This document shows, piece by piece, positions 32,981-46,114 of a DNA stretch of 64,000 nt (position 1 is its first letter; each line of letters starts with the position of its first letter). The notes under the pieces are model-generated. The model was given only the letters and a program-made list of their open reading frames with translations, was not told the DNA's origin and did not search any database. The stretch is from Combretum micranthum (Eukaryota; Streptophyta; Magnoliopsida; Myrtales; Combretaceae): the NCBI GenBank assembly GCA_024138025.1, contig JAMXBD010002477.1, forward strand, positions 62,001 through 126,000. Reading direction: 5' to 3'. The position numbers and the translations under genes are program-made.

Positions 32981-34962
32981 CACTACAGAAATTTTGGTTT
33001 TAGAGACAAAAAATTCAGTCTCTGAAAGTGAAAATCTGTCTCTAAAGACTTTCAGAGACAGATTTTCCATCGCAAATTTCTATTTCAAAAATCATCGTCG
33101 CTAATTCTTTTAGAGATAGATTTATTTTTCGTCGCAAATTTGCTACGGAATTTCTATCGCAATTTGTCCCTGTTTTATAATTAGATATTTTTAAATATCC
33201 AATTAGTAAATATTAAATATAAATTATTCTGTCGCAAATCGTCTCTGATTCTAAGACAAATTATTAAAAAAAATACACATTTGCCTCTTATTTATCCTTC
33301 CGAAGAGGTCACCCATCATAGAATGCTACATACTAAGCACATTTAACATTGAAGTTTTCACAATCACTAAACCAATAAACCAATTCATATCTTCATGAGT
33401 AAAGTTCCACTACTGTTTATTTAAGACATATCACAATTTACAATATTATAACTATAAAACATTTTACATATCTTTTATAATTTATTTTTATTTTATAATT
33501 TCACTTTACCTATTTATTAAGGATTTTTCATAATAATTTTATTAAAATAATATATAATATTAATATATACAATGTTTACATTTTATAATAATTATTTTAA
33601 ATTATATATTTATTATAAATATATAATATTTCAATAGTATATTATAATTTTTTTTTCCAATATCATATTATTATTTAAAAATATTATATATTATGTAAAT
33701 ATAAATAATGTTATACATATAATTTATATATTTAATGATATATATTATAATTATACTTTTTACATTACTTATTTAATATTTTATATTAACTTAATAAATT
33801 GCATATTTTTAATTAATGTGTTTATTTTTTATTCATTTTGTTACACTTAATAAATTATAATATAATATAAAAAAATATAAAAATATATTTTTCATTAATA
33901 TATTAATAAAATAATTTATAATACCAATTTAAATATATTTAACTAATTATTATATTATATATTTTATTACTAAAATATACTATATTTTTACATAGTATAT
34001 TATTTTTTACCAAATATGTTATTATATTTTAAATAAAATATAGTATGTAAAATATAAATTATATAAGATATATAATAAATTTTTTTATATAAAAAAAAAT
34101 GAATAGTCATAATAAATAAATAATAAAAAATTATAAATAATATGAATATATTTTTATTAATATATTATTAAAATATAATATATTATTTATATATTTGTAT
34201 ATGTTTAAATATACTAAGTTTACATTTTATATTAATTATTTTATTTTACATATTTTATTATTGAAATATACTTTATTTTTAAGTAGTATTTTATGATATT
34301 ACTTGTATAAACATATTATATTATTGTTATATACTATTTTATTGAGTTGTATAATTTTATTTTTTATATAAGTTATTATGCAAAAGAATATAATAAGATA
34401 TAAATATAATATTTATATTTTAAGTACTATTTTTAACTTATGCTTTATAATATATAAAATGTAATGTAATAATAAAATATATTATAAATAAAAAATATAT
34501 AATTAGTTGTAAATAACATATGATTATACATATTATAGTTATTATATAATAAAATTAATTTACAAATATAATATATGTCCTTATTATATAATGCATATTA
34601 TATATATTAGATTAAATATGTATAATTAAAACTAAATTTTAAACATAATTATTTATATATACATATATGTAATAATTTAATTTAGAGACAAATTTGCAAC
34701 AGAATTTAAAAAAATAGAAATTGGTGCTAAAATAATTTATTTCCCTCTAAAATCAGAGACAAATTTGCAACGGAAAAATTTTTATCGCAAATCAATGTGT
34801 AATCAGTCGCAAATTCCATAGCAAAAGCATATAAAAATTAGAAGATTATTCATAATTTATGTCATCACAAATCCGTCGCAAATCTGTCTCTAATTCATTT
34901 TTTTAGAGACAGAAATTTTCCGTCGTAAATTTTCTGTCTCTAAGGTTAGTTTTCTAGTAGTG
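32981..34962. mobile_element. Non-autonomous CACTA (En/Spm-type) element
   Basis: The left end is CACTACAGAAATTTTGG and the right end TTAGTTTTCTAGTAGTG, i.e. CACTACTAGAAAACTAA on the other strand. The 3-bp duplication AGC at 32978-32980 and 34963-34965 is what CACTA transposases make. Both subterminal regions are dense in short repeats (GTCTCTAA, GAGACAGA, CGTCGCAAAT), the binding-site type of CACTA ends. The centre (about 33180-34680) is almost pure A/T with no coding capacity. At 1982 bp it would depend on a transposase supplied elsewhere. Confidence 0.92.
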
Positions 34963-34965
34963 AGC

Positions 34966-35580
34966 AATCATGCTATAATAGATATTGGGTCTAACATGGA
35001 TACAACAATTTAACAATTGAAGATTTTGACATACAAATACCATCATCATTGCATATTGTTATTCCACAATTACGGGGTGCATAATCACAATTTTGGATTT
35101 CATAAATGTGATACCACCAACATACTTGTTGAGTGGTCAGATGACTCCTTGTGAAGATCTCATGTTTAGCATAGCCAACAACATACGTGTGAAACATTAA
35201 ACCCCCATATTTATCAAGCATTAAAACTACAAGAAGCAACTCAATTTTTGTGCTTTTTTTTTTTTTCACTTGGGATGAGGAGTTGAGTTATATATATGCG
35301 GTGTTCCATGTGTTGTGAATGAGAACATATGGTAATGTTGTTTCCTCATTGCTAGTATTATACATAGTGGATGTACAATTTCTTTTGTAGCCACTAGATC
35401 ATGAATGTTCGGATTCTAGGACAGGAGTTAGGGTGAATAAGTCCTAGTTTTAGGGGAATTTTATTCACTCATGATTTCTTACGATGGAAAATCATCCTAC
35501 CACAACTTATGTTGTTAAGGTACTGTACCGATTTCACATTTTAAGGGTTTTATACCAATTATATGGGTTTTCTTTAGGAA
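34966..35580. other. Flank of the CACTA element
   Basis: No supported gene. A minus-strand open frame at 34991-35269 has several cysteines but no motif I can place. It begins in a T/A-run, and I treat it as fortuitous. Confidence 0.4.
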
Positions 35581-36200
35581 ATTTTTATAAACATGAACAA
35601 GGCAACAAATTTCTCAACCTTGAGGACAAGGTTGATTTCAATGAGGGGAGAAATTATTACAACCCATGTATGAGGAACAAGAATAGCCAAGGATCAACTG
35701 AATAACTTCAATTAATTAACAATACAATAACAAATAACAAATTACAGTTGTAGTAGTTGGTAGTTTAATAGAATTTCTAACGATTACACTTGTACGTACT
35801 GATCTATAAATAGTAAACAAATGAACAAAGAAGGGATACTGATTTATATCCCTAATGTGAGATCAATCTTGAAATTAAACTTTAGGAGTGGCTCTCTTGA
35901 ATCAACCAACATTTATTTAATCAATAGCTTGCCAATTACAAAACAAAATCTATTAGAAGATTAAAGAAACAAAAATTTTAAGTGTAAACGAGAGAGACGA
36001 AGTGGAATACTTAGTTATTTGGAAAGAAGAGGTAAGAAGTAGAAGGAAGTATTTTGGAAGCTAACTATGAAGAAAGGAGAGTAAGGTAAATATTATTAGT
36101 AAGTGGGCTGGACTGAGGAATAATGGGCTAGTCCTAACATTTTATGCAAAGTAATGTTACTTAGCACATGGCATGCCTAACCGATTCAAAATGGACTGGC
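35581..36200 (+). mobile_element. Relic 3' end of a Ty3/gypsy element
   Basis: A short frame reads NKFLNLEDKVDFNEGRN (about 35607-35657). The LEDKV-F-EG pattern is the usual last block of plant gypsy pol polyproteins. It is followed by a purine tract (GAGGGGAGAAATTATTAC, about 35644-35661) and LTR-like DNA with a TATA-like CTATAAATAGTAAAC (about 35802-35816). No upstream pol domains remain and the right border is not defined. Confidence 0.5.
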
Positions 36201-36263
36201 GAGCTAATCCTCGCAGATATTCAATGAGTTTTTCCATTTGGTCAGCTCATCGATATCTTATGG

Positions 36264-36602
36264 TTCTTAAATAAAATTCAATTCTAACTTAAATTTTTCC
36301 ATTGAAAATTAATTCCCATGCATAAGACTTCACAAAATTACCATCTAAACATATATATTTTTGAGAAATTCTACCAAAAACACACCATTAATACATAATA
36401 ATGTTGTTAGTATTTTGTAGTATTGTCAAGATGGTTCACCCCTATAATTCAAGATTTCAAATTATTCTTGAATAAAATTCATTTCCAACTTAAATATTTC
36501 AATAGAAAACTCATTCCCAAGCGAAATCTTTCACAAAATCATCCTTTAAACATAATTTTGTCTGAGACATTCTTCTAAGAAACGCACCACTAAAATACAC
36601 GA
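36264..36602. repeat. Direct repeat, about 138-bp units 201 bp apart
   Basis: The segments 36264-36400 and 36465-36602 are colinear: each has TTCTT-AATAAAATTCA, then ATTCCCA, TTCACAAAAT, TAAACATA and a CACC-rich end. They differ at many sites, so the duplication is old. Function unknown. Confidence 0.65.
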
Positions 36603-38590
36603 AGCAATAACTTACTTGGTACCCTGAGTTTGTTTTTTTAACTCTCCACTTTGCTATTTACTTGATTGGTTGAAGCTTAATATGAGAGGATAAAAATACC
36701 CTTGGTCTTAATGGATAATTACCAATACCCATACTCCTTATATTACACTTATATTTTATTTTAGTTAGGGCTACTTTAGTTGATTTTAGGAGTTGAATTT
36801 CATTCCTATTCTTTCTAAAGCGATGAGCAGATCTCTCAAGCATGTAACAATTTACGATTATGTGTGTTTATGTTAGTAAATGCAGATGAACTTAGAGTCA
36901 TTTCTATAAAATAATTTCTACTTCCAAACATTAAGTAAGATTTATATAAAGGACAAATAAATTTGAGGTTAATCTTTTAAACTTCTTGATTTATCACTTA
37001 TGTTTTCGAATTTCTTAAGCAAAGATACTTTCTCATAAAGTTATATCTTTATGTGTCATCTCCATATCTCTTCTTTAAAGTTAGGTGAAACGCTAACTTA
37101 TTCCACACACTTGTTAATCGAATCCCTATGTTGTATCTATAATAAATTTATTGTTTTTTTTTTCAATCTCCACATCAAAGATTCAAATTCCTTATTCTTA
37201 TGCTTTACTTCCTGTTTTTTAGTTTTTTTTTTTTTTTTGGTTGGCCATATGTTTTCTAGTTTCATGGACATTAATATTTGAATGAAATGATACTTTGAAT
37301 TTTTTTTATTTCATTCTTTAATTACTGAAATTACCGGTCTTATCTTTTAATTTTTACATATATTTTTTTCTTTTCTCATCTTCTTTTCATTCATTAGCTT
37401 TGTTTGTTTATTTCCGTTAATTAATTTAGTACTTGGGTCTTCATTATTTGTTAATATATATTTTATTCTTTAATATTTCCATTTTTTACTTCGAACGAAA
37501 TATGCTATTTTTCTAGTGCCGTTTTACAATCTTATTTTACTTCTTCCATTAAGCTCCTTTATTTCTTAACTCGGCATAATTGAGAACATTATATCTAATG
37601 TAGGCAGTCTCTATTGTGAGTTATGTGGCAGTCAATGAGTTGAATTGAGTTGAGATCGTAGAGTATTGAATTTATCTCGAGGTTGACTTGAAACTTCAAA
37701 ACTCAAGCATGATTTAAGCTTGATTCGAACTCAATGAGCTCATAATTTAGAGCTTAAACTCAACTTGAAGTTGCATTGAATAAACTCGAACCCAATCTTG
37801 ATTTTGTTTGTTTAAATTGATTTATCAAAAATATTTTTTTTTTACTCTAGCTAAAGAAATAGTAATATTCAAATCGCCTTGGGCTTGATAAATATTAATA
37901 TTCAACTCAAACTCAATTAATTTATACTCTATTCGAATTTGATTAGTTTCGCGAGCTAATGAGTTCGACTTGATAAATTATTCAAATAGTTCGAATTTAA
38001 ATTCAACTTGACTTTTTCAAATTGATCTAAGCAAATGTTTCAAAATGAATATCAGATAATTTGAATCGTTTTAACCCTTCTATGTGTTAGCCAAGGACCA
38101 AGAGCATGTTTGGTCATCTTGGTAGGATCAATTATCACGACCAACATCTTGAGTCGTTGTCTAGGTATACATGTCATTTACGGCATGGTGGCCCTTGCAA
38201 TATTCTAGAGGGTTGGGCGATCAATCCTTTTCGCGGTGTCCTATTAGATCTGTCGTATAGTGGACAGTTAAATAAGGTGTCGTCGTTTAAACTTTTCGAG
38301 TATAAGTGTCTTATTGTTTCGTCGAAAAATACTTATATTGTCTATAATTTGCATGTTTAACTTAAAAAATATATGACTTAAGCAAATGAAACAAGAAAAC
38401 CTTTTCAATGAAATATCAAAAATTTTCAAAAACCTAAAATTTCAAATCTATTATTGAAGCATCGTATGGAAGCTTTCCGATGAAAAAAATATTCGAACAC
38501 CGGTAATTCTGACTAATATATTGATATATGTTATTTTACACGACTTTTATATTATTCATGCCATGAGTAGGATCCTTTCATTTCCAGTCT
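36603..38590. other. Intergenic DNA with a degraded hAT-like repeat
   Basis: No supported gene. About 37620-38000 is rich in GAGTTGAATTGAG, AAACTCAAGC and ACTCGAA words on both strands, the style of the hAT elements at 39474 and 57257, but its ends are not found. An 84-codon open frame at 38106-38360 has no recognisable motif. Confidence 0.4.
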
Positions 38591-38599
38591 CTCGCTTCT

Positions 38600-39473
38600 C
38601 GAGTGGATTTTCACCGTACCCGACAAAAGGGTGGCATATTTTTCTTCCTCGGAAACTTCAGCAAAACGGATTGTCAAAGCACAATCATAGTGAAAGAATA
38701 TAGGAAAAAATTTCCGAAATCTCATAGGAACTTTAGTCATATGCAAATGGAAAAAGTCAGCTCATCGAGTTGTCCTATTAATATGATTCCTTCTCTACCT
38801 CGATCTCGACCTAGAAAGTCCGAGTTGTTTGGAGGTATTAATATTACACAATCATGCAAGTTGTCATCTCAGCTGATAAAAAATATTTATCAAAGCAGAC
38901 AATAATATTTTTCCCTTGGCAATTTGCTTTACAAAGCATATAATCTTAATCTATAAGCCCCAGTTCCCGATTGTCCATTAGATGTCTCGCATTTAAAAAT
39001 ACATGTTTCAACGCCAATGCATGTTTAACCAAACACAGCAACTTAATTAATATATGCTGCGCACGCTTTGATTAGATTTAATGTAGATGGTTAAGTCATG
39101 CTGAGAAAGCATGTCGTAATCAAGGGGATGGATTATTTATATGTTTTTCTTGAGGGATAGAGAGATTTAAGTGAGTTCATTCCATCTTATTCAAAAGATT
39201 TAAGAAAAGACATCCCTAATTATTGTCGCCCTCCATGATAATCGAACTTAAGTCGTTAGGTTGATATTGCAAGTGTGACTGACCGTCAAAAAATATGTTA
39301 GACGAAAACGGAAATTGGTGATATAATTATAATATTTTTCCTATATATGGTAGATTCATCCGATTCAGATGAAAGGAAACTATCAAAATATACTAGAAAA
39401 ATATAGTATATCTATACAAATGTAGGATTTTTATGTTAGTTATTCGTTTCTTAAAGCCTAGATTCCATTAAAC
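38600..39473. repeat. Duplicated segment, copy A (first part)
   Basis: This matches 58105-59165 in order and orientation. Shared words include AAACTTCAGC, GGATTGTCAAAG, TCATAGGAACTTT, ACACAATCATGCAAGTTG, CAATTTGC and CAGATGAAAGGAA. On the minus strand both carry a decayed protein-like stretch (DDNLHDCV here, DDGNLHDCV in the other copy). The copy continues at 41180 after the hAT insertion. Confidence 0.75.
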
Positions 39474-41171
39474 TAGGGATATAAGTGAGTCAAGTCCTAC
39501 CCTACTCGTGAGTTATTTGAGTTTGACTCAATTATAGTTTGAATTCAATACAACTATAATCGAATTAGGCTACTCAAGTAGCTATGAGTATGAGTTCAAT
39601 TTTTTTTTTTTCAGCCAATAATGATGAATTTCATTAGCATTATATCAACCATACAAATCAATATAAAAAAAAAAAAAAAAACACAAATGGAGAGTTGGAG
39701 GTACACAGACTTAAACACATCTCTTCTAATGTCAAAATATTCCATAGGGATACCATTAATTATCATAAGAGAACAAAACTCACATTTGGCGAATGAGTAA
39801 AATCACATAAAAAAGATAACGTAATCTCATATGAGAGATGAAAACAAAAAAGAAAAGTATAAAAATGCGTAAAAAATACTTGCTTATCTAATACTACAGA
39901 TAAAACAATATTAGCTTGATTTTTTGAATCTTCAAAACAAATAGATGTCACAATAGTGATAAAAATATAGAGTGGATAGATCGATAATGATCAAATGATA
40001 GAATGCATCTAGATATGATATATGCAGTAATAGATTTGCAAATAATGAAACCCATAGTGATGGATTTGTAGAATTATAGTGTTATACGCTAAAAAGAGTT
40101 AGGAAGGAGGGCTGGCCATGCAGTTGGCCGACTACCCTCTATGCTTGGTGTTGCACAAGCTGAATCTGAGCCCGTAGGGATACCTCTAGGAAACGCCAAA
40201 GATAAGTCAGACGGACCCCGACGTAGCCACTTCGATACTTGAGTTAGTCTGTAGGTAAAAGTACGGTTTATGTAAGACAAATATATGACTGCTTTTTTGT
40301 GTTTGTGCCCTTTTTCCCCCTTCCCTCCCTTTGCCAAGGAGACAAGGGGGTAGGGGTATTTATAAGGTTTTAGGATCATACCAGGACAGGTCCTATGAGA
40401 CCTGGCACTTGGTGTGGTGACGGTACCCGAGCTAAGGAGTTGTGGCTCTTGAAGTGTGGCTGAACTGTTAGTGTACCCCGATCACGAGAAGTGACTAAGA
40501 CACACGTTATGGCTAGAGGGGGTGAGGGCTAGAGGTCAAGCTAGCAGATTAATCAAGCCCGTTAGCTCGAAGGGCCTTTCCGAGGTGAAGACTTGAGAGG
40601 AGATCCTTGGTCATAACACATAGCAGGAGTGTTGTTCGCTTTAACCTTTTGGGAGATCTCAAAGGTTGGACATCAAGAGTACTGGCTTCTTCGGCTTGGC
40701 GTGGTTATAAGGGTTTCGGAGCCTAGAGGACCGAGTGGGCTGAGGACCATATTTGGTGTCAATACTAGGGATTGTTGAGAGTTGAGAGAGATCGAATTTA
40801 AAAAAACTCAATTTGAATAACTCACGAGTCTAATACAACATTTTAGATTTTTTTATAAAAAATTATACAACTTGTATTTTTCTCCTTTTTAAAACCTATG
40901 TTCTTTCTTTACTTTTCTTTCCCCTTCATATCTAATGGTTCGCATTTGTTATATTTTATGACCAAGTCAACTAAAAATCCTTTTCTTTTCTTAATGAACC
41001 TAGCTGAGTTGAGCTCATTGGGTATCAATTCAAGTCGAATTCGACTTTAAAAGTTAAAATTTGTTCGAATTGAAGTCAAGTTCGAGTTTCAAGTTTTTCT
41101 TTTTTAATAATATTTCTGTCAAGTTCAAACTTGACTTTATATCATCTCAACTCAACTCATTTATATCCCTA
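39474..41171. mobile_element. hAT-type DNA transposon remnant, non-coding
   Basis: Terminal inverted repeats: TAGGGATATAAGTGAGTCAAG at the left, and TAGGGATATAAATGAGTTGAG read from the right end. They flank DNA rich in GAGTTNGA words. The 8-bp flanks CATTAAAC (39466-39473) and TATCAAAC (41172-41179) agree at six of eight positions. The paralogous site near 59160 has no such insertion. There is no transposase. Its middle is occupied by a gypsy-like LTR (40080-40761). Confidence 0.82.
40080..40761 (-). repeat. Solo gypsy-like LTR inside the hAT element
   Basis: A GC-richer island that differs sharply from its AT-rich surroundings. On the minus strand it starts TGACACCAAATATGG, ends GCGTATAACA, and has a TATA box (TATAAATA, 40357-40364). 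TGACACCAAAT starts and a compact TATA-bearing U3 suit Ty3/gypsy LTRs. The flanking pentamers (TATAG, ATACT) do not match, so the borders are approximate. A 96-codon minus-strand open frame at 40089-40379 lies inside and is not considered a gene. Confidence 0.55.
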
Positions 41172-41179
41172 TATCAAAC

Positions 41180-42015
41180 CATGAAAAAGCATACTGGTGA
41201 AAATTTTATATCAATAAATTTGTCTATCCTTGGGAGAGTGTTATAGAAATAAATGATGCTTTCTACTGAAAAAACAAATGATGCTACTAAAGATGAAATG
41301 GATGGCTCAACAAATCCAATAGCAAGTATAACAATGGATATACAATTTATTCATTGAATTCCAATCTACAGCAAATACAAATACATATCTTTTACATAAA
41401 TCATTAGAAGTACCCAAGAGACACGGAGCACCTTCAAGGAGACTGAAAAAAACAAAGACCCACCTCAATTGAAAAAAAAAAAAGTGACTGTTTGCCTCTC
41501 ATGGAATCAAGGACCTTTCACATTTACATCATTTAAGGAAAAGAGAGAGAGAAATTATTTGAAAAGTCAAATCTCTCGAAAACCCCTCCTAAAAATAATT
41601 GCTGAAAATTCTAATGATACCACGTGGGTAAATATTAACGTGGTCAACGAGTCAACCACGCAAAAAACGAAAATGAGCGAGTGAAAAAAAACCCACCTAA
41701 AAAAGGTAGAACCTCAGCCAAAAATTGATTAGGGTCCCGATATCCAATGGAGTAGTAATAAACAGGTCCTTTTTTGTTCAATCACGAGGTTTCAAAATAC
41801 CCATAAATGAACGAAAAAATGGGCGTAAAAACACAACATGACAGCCTAATATGTTATTCTTCCTAGACATTGACGACTTCTGAGTTCTGATGTTCCCAGA
41901 AAATTAACATGGAAAAAAAATCATAGATTGGAGGTTTAGTTGATGTGTAAAACAGCATGCCGCAGATTCTTCACGAAATCCTTGAAGTCTACATTATTGA
42001 ATTCCACCTCCATCT
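41180..42015. repeat. Duplicated segment, copy A (second part)
   Basis: This continues the match to copy B (59165-59815): TATCAATAAATTTGTCT, AAAGATGAAATGGATG, TTTTACATAAAT, TTTGCCTCTCATG, AAATCTCTC, AATTGCTGA, GGTTTCAAAATAC and CCATCTGCA. It spans the 3' flank of the bHLH gene and reaches into its last exon. Confidence 0.75.
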
Positions 42016-43797
42016 GCAGTAAAGTAAAAAATAATGACTGAAAAATCACTATAAGAAAACAAGGTTTTACAAATAAAATTTTTATTTTTAATAATAAATT
42101 CTTATCATAAAAATTATTATTATTAAATTTATCTGTAGAAATATATATAGTTTCACTTATTAATTTTTTATTGTAGAATTTGCGCGTAGAGAATGTTAAA
42201 AGGTCAATCAATAACTCTAAATGATAAATCTAACGTACATGCTTCATGAATTAATAAATAAATACATCAAAAGTTGTGAATATTATCTTTTCTTTTTTAA
42301 TTGTTACAGAATATGTCCTAAAAACACCATTTAACATTTTCCTATTATTAATACTGCGTAACAAAAATAACATAATTTTACAGTCATTATAGTTTTTTTA
42401 ACTTAAGCAAATATTGCATAGCAACAATTATCCTTAATGATCTCGTCTTCTAACGGTGAATGGTCATCAGACTAATGAGATAAACAATGATTTAGGGTTA
42501 GGGTTAGGGGTTTTTGTTCATAACAAAAATAATTATACTAATCAATGATTACTAGAGTTTAATGCAACACACTTGAATATATAACTTTCAAAAGCCAATA
42601 ATAAATACCTGAGCCATAACGGTTATATCCAGAATGCAACTCCCAAAAGGCAGCACACTGCTGTTGAGGACGGTAAGGTTGAGTTTCTCTATTTCATCAA
42701 GAATTTTGGATACACATCCTTTCCGTTTCTCGCATTGAACCCTAATGAGAACGAGCTTCTCCGAGACTCGAGCTTCGACCTCGGGGAGGTTCTGCTGGTG
42801 GTTGGATTGGTGATACGAGTTCTTGACACATGAGGAAGCGTATTCCTCAGCAGGTAGCTGAGATTTCTTAACTAAAACCACAGATTCCACAGCTTTTTTG
42901 GACACTTCCTCCTCTAGGGCTTTCACTCTTTCTTGAAGTTGCTTCAAGTACTCGATAGCATCTCCCAAGATGGAGGCCTTATCCGTCTGTAAATTATATA
43001 AGAACCAAATTAACTTCAATTTGAAGAATATCAGGAAAAAAAAAAGAAAAAAGAAAACAACTATAAGCCGCCGGCCTGGACAATTTATATAAGTACCTTC
43101 TTGAGACCAGGAATTATAGCAGAAAGGGCTATAAGCCGCTGGGTTAGCCTTTCTCGGCGTTTCCTTCGGCAATCACATGCCTCGTGCATGTATATGCGGC
43201 CTATTTCTGCTCTTATTATGAGTTGCCCCTTGTACATTAAACAACTGAGAATAGTTTGGTGCAATCCAAAGGTTATTCTCCTCTCCTTGTGAAGCCAGGT
43301 ATGAAAAATCACTCTCCGTCGCCATCTCTTCCTTCTTGGGCATAGCACTTGCATAATCTGATGATGATGAAGATGAGGACGAGGATGTTTTACCAAAAGA
43401 TATGACTTGCGGAGACAATGAGAAGGAAGATGAGGTCTTGCGTGTTGGAGTGGAAACATGGTGTTTGAGCTGCTTTGCTGGCCTCTCGTTGGGGAATGAA
43501 GCCGGGATTTCGGATGGGATGTGGAAATTATTTGAAGGTTGCTGATAAGAAATAGATGAGAAACTCTCCAGATGAAACGAATTGAAGTCGAGATCATGAT
43601 CATCTAGTGAGTAACCCAAGGAATTGAAGAATAGATCTTGATCCATTACCTAAAGATTCAAAGTAAGAAGACAACAGTATAATTAAATACGTTTAATTGA
43701 TCAGCAAAACAGTCTTCCCTCAATCATGGAATAATAATTGTCAACATTGGGTAAAGTTTACCATATCAGATATCCATCCTGCAGTTGCAATCTCCAT
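41936..43797 (-). CDS. bHLH transcription factor (bHLH18/19/20/25 type), two frameshifts in the basic region
   Basis: Four exons: 43797-43762, 43649-43097, 42986-42609, 42013-41936; introns have GT-AG ends (112, 110 and 595 bp). Exon 1 encodes MEIATAGWISDM, matching the short first exon of this subfamily. Exon 2 has a Ser-rich region (SSSSSSSSSSDYASAMPKK), then the basic region and helix 1 (RRKRRERLTQRLIALSAIIPGLKK). Exon 3 begins TDKASILGDAIEYLKQLQER (loop and helix 2), then a leucine-zipper-like run and an ACT-like domain (EKLVLIRVQCEKRKG). Exon 4 ends VKNLRHAVLHIN. Predicted length is about 348 residues, normal for the family, whose members are nuclear E-box-binding regulators. The frame slips twice within about 20 bases of the basic region (near 43175-43155), each time by one missing base. 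All other exon sequence is open. Either a sequencing error or a very recent loss of function. Confidence 0.9.
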
Positions 43798-46110
43798 TGA
43801 TACCCAATTTATGGATGAGCAAAAAGGCACTGAAAAAGTCAGAATAGTATAAAATGGAAAAAAAAGGGTCAGTCATGGTACATAAGATTTCAAAGCCACC
43901 AAAAAAAAAAAAAAAAAAAAGAAAAGATAGAAAGAAAAGGGTGGAAATTTATTGTATTAGATTTTGTACTTTGAATTACATGTAAATATACTTGATTCAA
44001 TAGAGCAAATTTTTATAACCATATGTTAATTTGTTGTCCATGTATATTTGAATGTAAATTTTAAGAATACATTCACGATAGAAAAATCTGGGACAACATA
44101 GGCATGGGGATATATGGTAGAGATGTGGAAGCTAGTTATATTACCTTTGATGAAGACACAAGGGACTTTCAGTTTCAGGTTGCAAAATTTCGAATGGTCA
44201 CAAAGAAGAGTAGCTTGAGTACTTATAGAAAGGAAAGTGGGTACGCGTTTCTGATGGCATATCTCACGTGTATAAAGGGTTTAGTATGCTTTTAATGACA
44301 ATTTTGACATATGATGATAGAGCAGCCTCTTCCAATTCCAATTATATTGGTCAAACTTTTCCCTTGTTTCACTCTTTTTGGTCCGTACTTGATCATTGGG
44401 AATTATATATTTTTGTATTGTCCGATTCTATGTACCGTCCACTTTATCTCCGCCTGCCCCGAAACTTCCACTCCAATTTCCCATCATGCGGTGTGTCGTC
44501 GTTGCACCAATCGCAATGTTTACATCCTTCCAACTATCTAGCTTTTAATATAGATAAACTGCAATATCAAACTTAGATAAGATATTGAACACCATCAAAA
44601 TTTGCGTACAATATGTCAAGATATATTTTTAATGTATTTCTCAATATTATTTTTATAAGAGAAAATTATTCATTATACATATTTTTGTTCCCATATATAT
44701 TATAATAAAGTACTATAAATAAATTAGAATATGTCTAGAATAATAATAAAGATATATGATCAGTGAGAATTCTATGACATCTTATTACTTAAAATTGTCC
44801 TTAATCTGATAAATATTTAGGACAGATATAGATATTTAGACCAAAATAGTTATTCTCACTACATATTTATGTTATATAAGTCAATGCACAAAGTTAAGTT
44901 GGTACATCGGATATTACCTATTAAATAGAGATACACAATATGTTTAAAGTTATTGTTTTTTCTCTATATAAAATAATTGTAAATGATCCTTTTGCTTAAA
45001 ACCTTTATAACTCCTATATACAAAATATCGCACTTTAAACATATCTTAATATATATAGTAAATAATATATGGTTATTGGGTACGAAATGAAATATTGAGA
45101 AGACACTATTGGGTTAAGATAGAACTTATTACTTTATTGGATTAGAGAGTCGATATCTAGAGCCACTAAAATGAGATAGGATTGATTCATAGCCATTGAC
45201 CTGGCATGTTTTATTGAGATTAAACTATCTTAGAAACGAAGTAAAGTGATTAAATTTTGATGAGATTACATGTAACAATATAATTATGATATATTTGCTG
45301 AAGAGATTTATTATGTAATATCATTACTGAAGGTTCACACCTTTTTTCTATCACATGGGATGGTTAATAAGTAATAAATATTATTGGATGATCACCTTGG
45401 TTTTTATGTCATTGGTTTAACAAATTGGAAAGAGTTTTGTTAACTTACTTCATAATTAGAATTAATCAGATAGCTAAAAAATTTTAATATTATAAAAAAA
45501 ATTAATTGTCAAGTGAATGCTCATGTAAAACTTCTACTTCTACTTCTTCTTCTCTTCTTCTTTTCCTTTACCAAATACTATCAACTATAACATGTGGGAT
45601 GAGAGAATCAAATTTAGATCCATCCTGTTGGAAGATTGATACTATGTCATTTGGCTACAAGGGCCTTGGCTAATCTTCGCATAATTTAAATGTTATCTTT
45701 TGATATGATATTTATTATTTGTTTGAAATATTTAATCAATAAATCTTAATTTATTATGATAAGAAAAGATTCATTCTTGTATGTATGTATGTATGTATCA
45801 AGAGCTAGCAATTTAAGACCCGATCAGTGAACTTGGACACGACACGACACGACACGATTATAAATGATTTAGGTAGGTAAAATTGATATGAGTAATAAAT
45901 GGGTGAAACTTGAAAACAACATGAATTTAAATGTGTTTGGGTTTAAGTTTAGGATCCAAACACGTTTACAAACCCACAAATCCATTAAAATATATTATTA
46001 TTATTTTGTATGCTTAGTTAAAATATTATACTATTATATCTAACTAAAATATAAAATAACAATGCTATCTATGTAAGAAACAAATTGTATATATATATAT
46101 ATATATGTAT
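43798..46110. other. Upstream region of the bHLH gene and intergenic DNA
   Basis: No other gene is supported. A-run at about 43903-43920. Short open frames at 44104-44576 lack family motifs. Microsatellites: (ATGT)n at about 45780-45797, (CACGA)n at about 45838-45857, (TA)n at about 46089-46106. The region 45800-46000 has repeat-like content similar in wording to 56630-56680 (CAATTTAAGACC). Confidence 0.5.
44265..44270. promoter_or_regulatory. G-box CACGTG upstream of the bHLH gene
   Basis: A palindromic CACGTG about 470 bp upstream of the start codon. G-boxes are bound by bHLH and bZIP factors, so it is a candidate control site. A 6-bp match alone is weak evidence. Confidence 0.3.
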
Positions 46111-46114
46111 GACA

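Noticed and set aside
34991..35269. Cysteine-containing minus-strand open frame next to the CACTA element
   Set aside because: It starts in a homopolymer run, has no signal peptide or spaced cysteine motif that I can place, and lacks support as an exon.
44104..44576. Overlapping plus-strand open frames upstream of the bHLH gene
   Set aside because: No motif, no splice support, and they overlap in different frames. More likely promoter or intergenic DNA.
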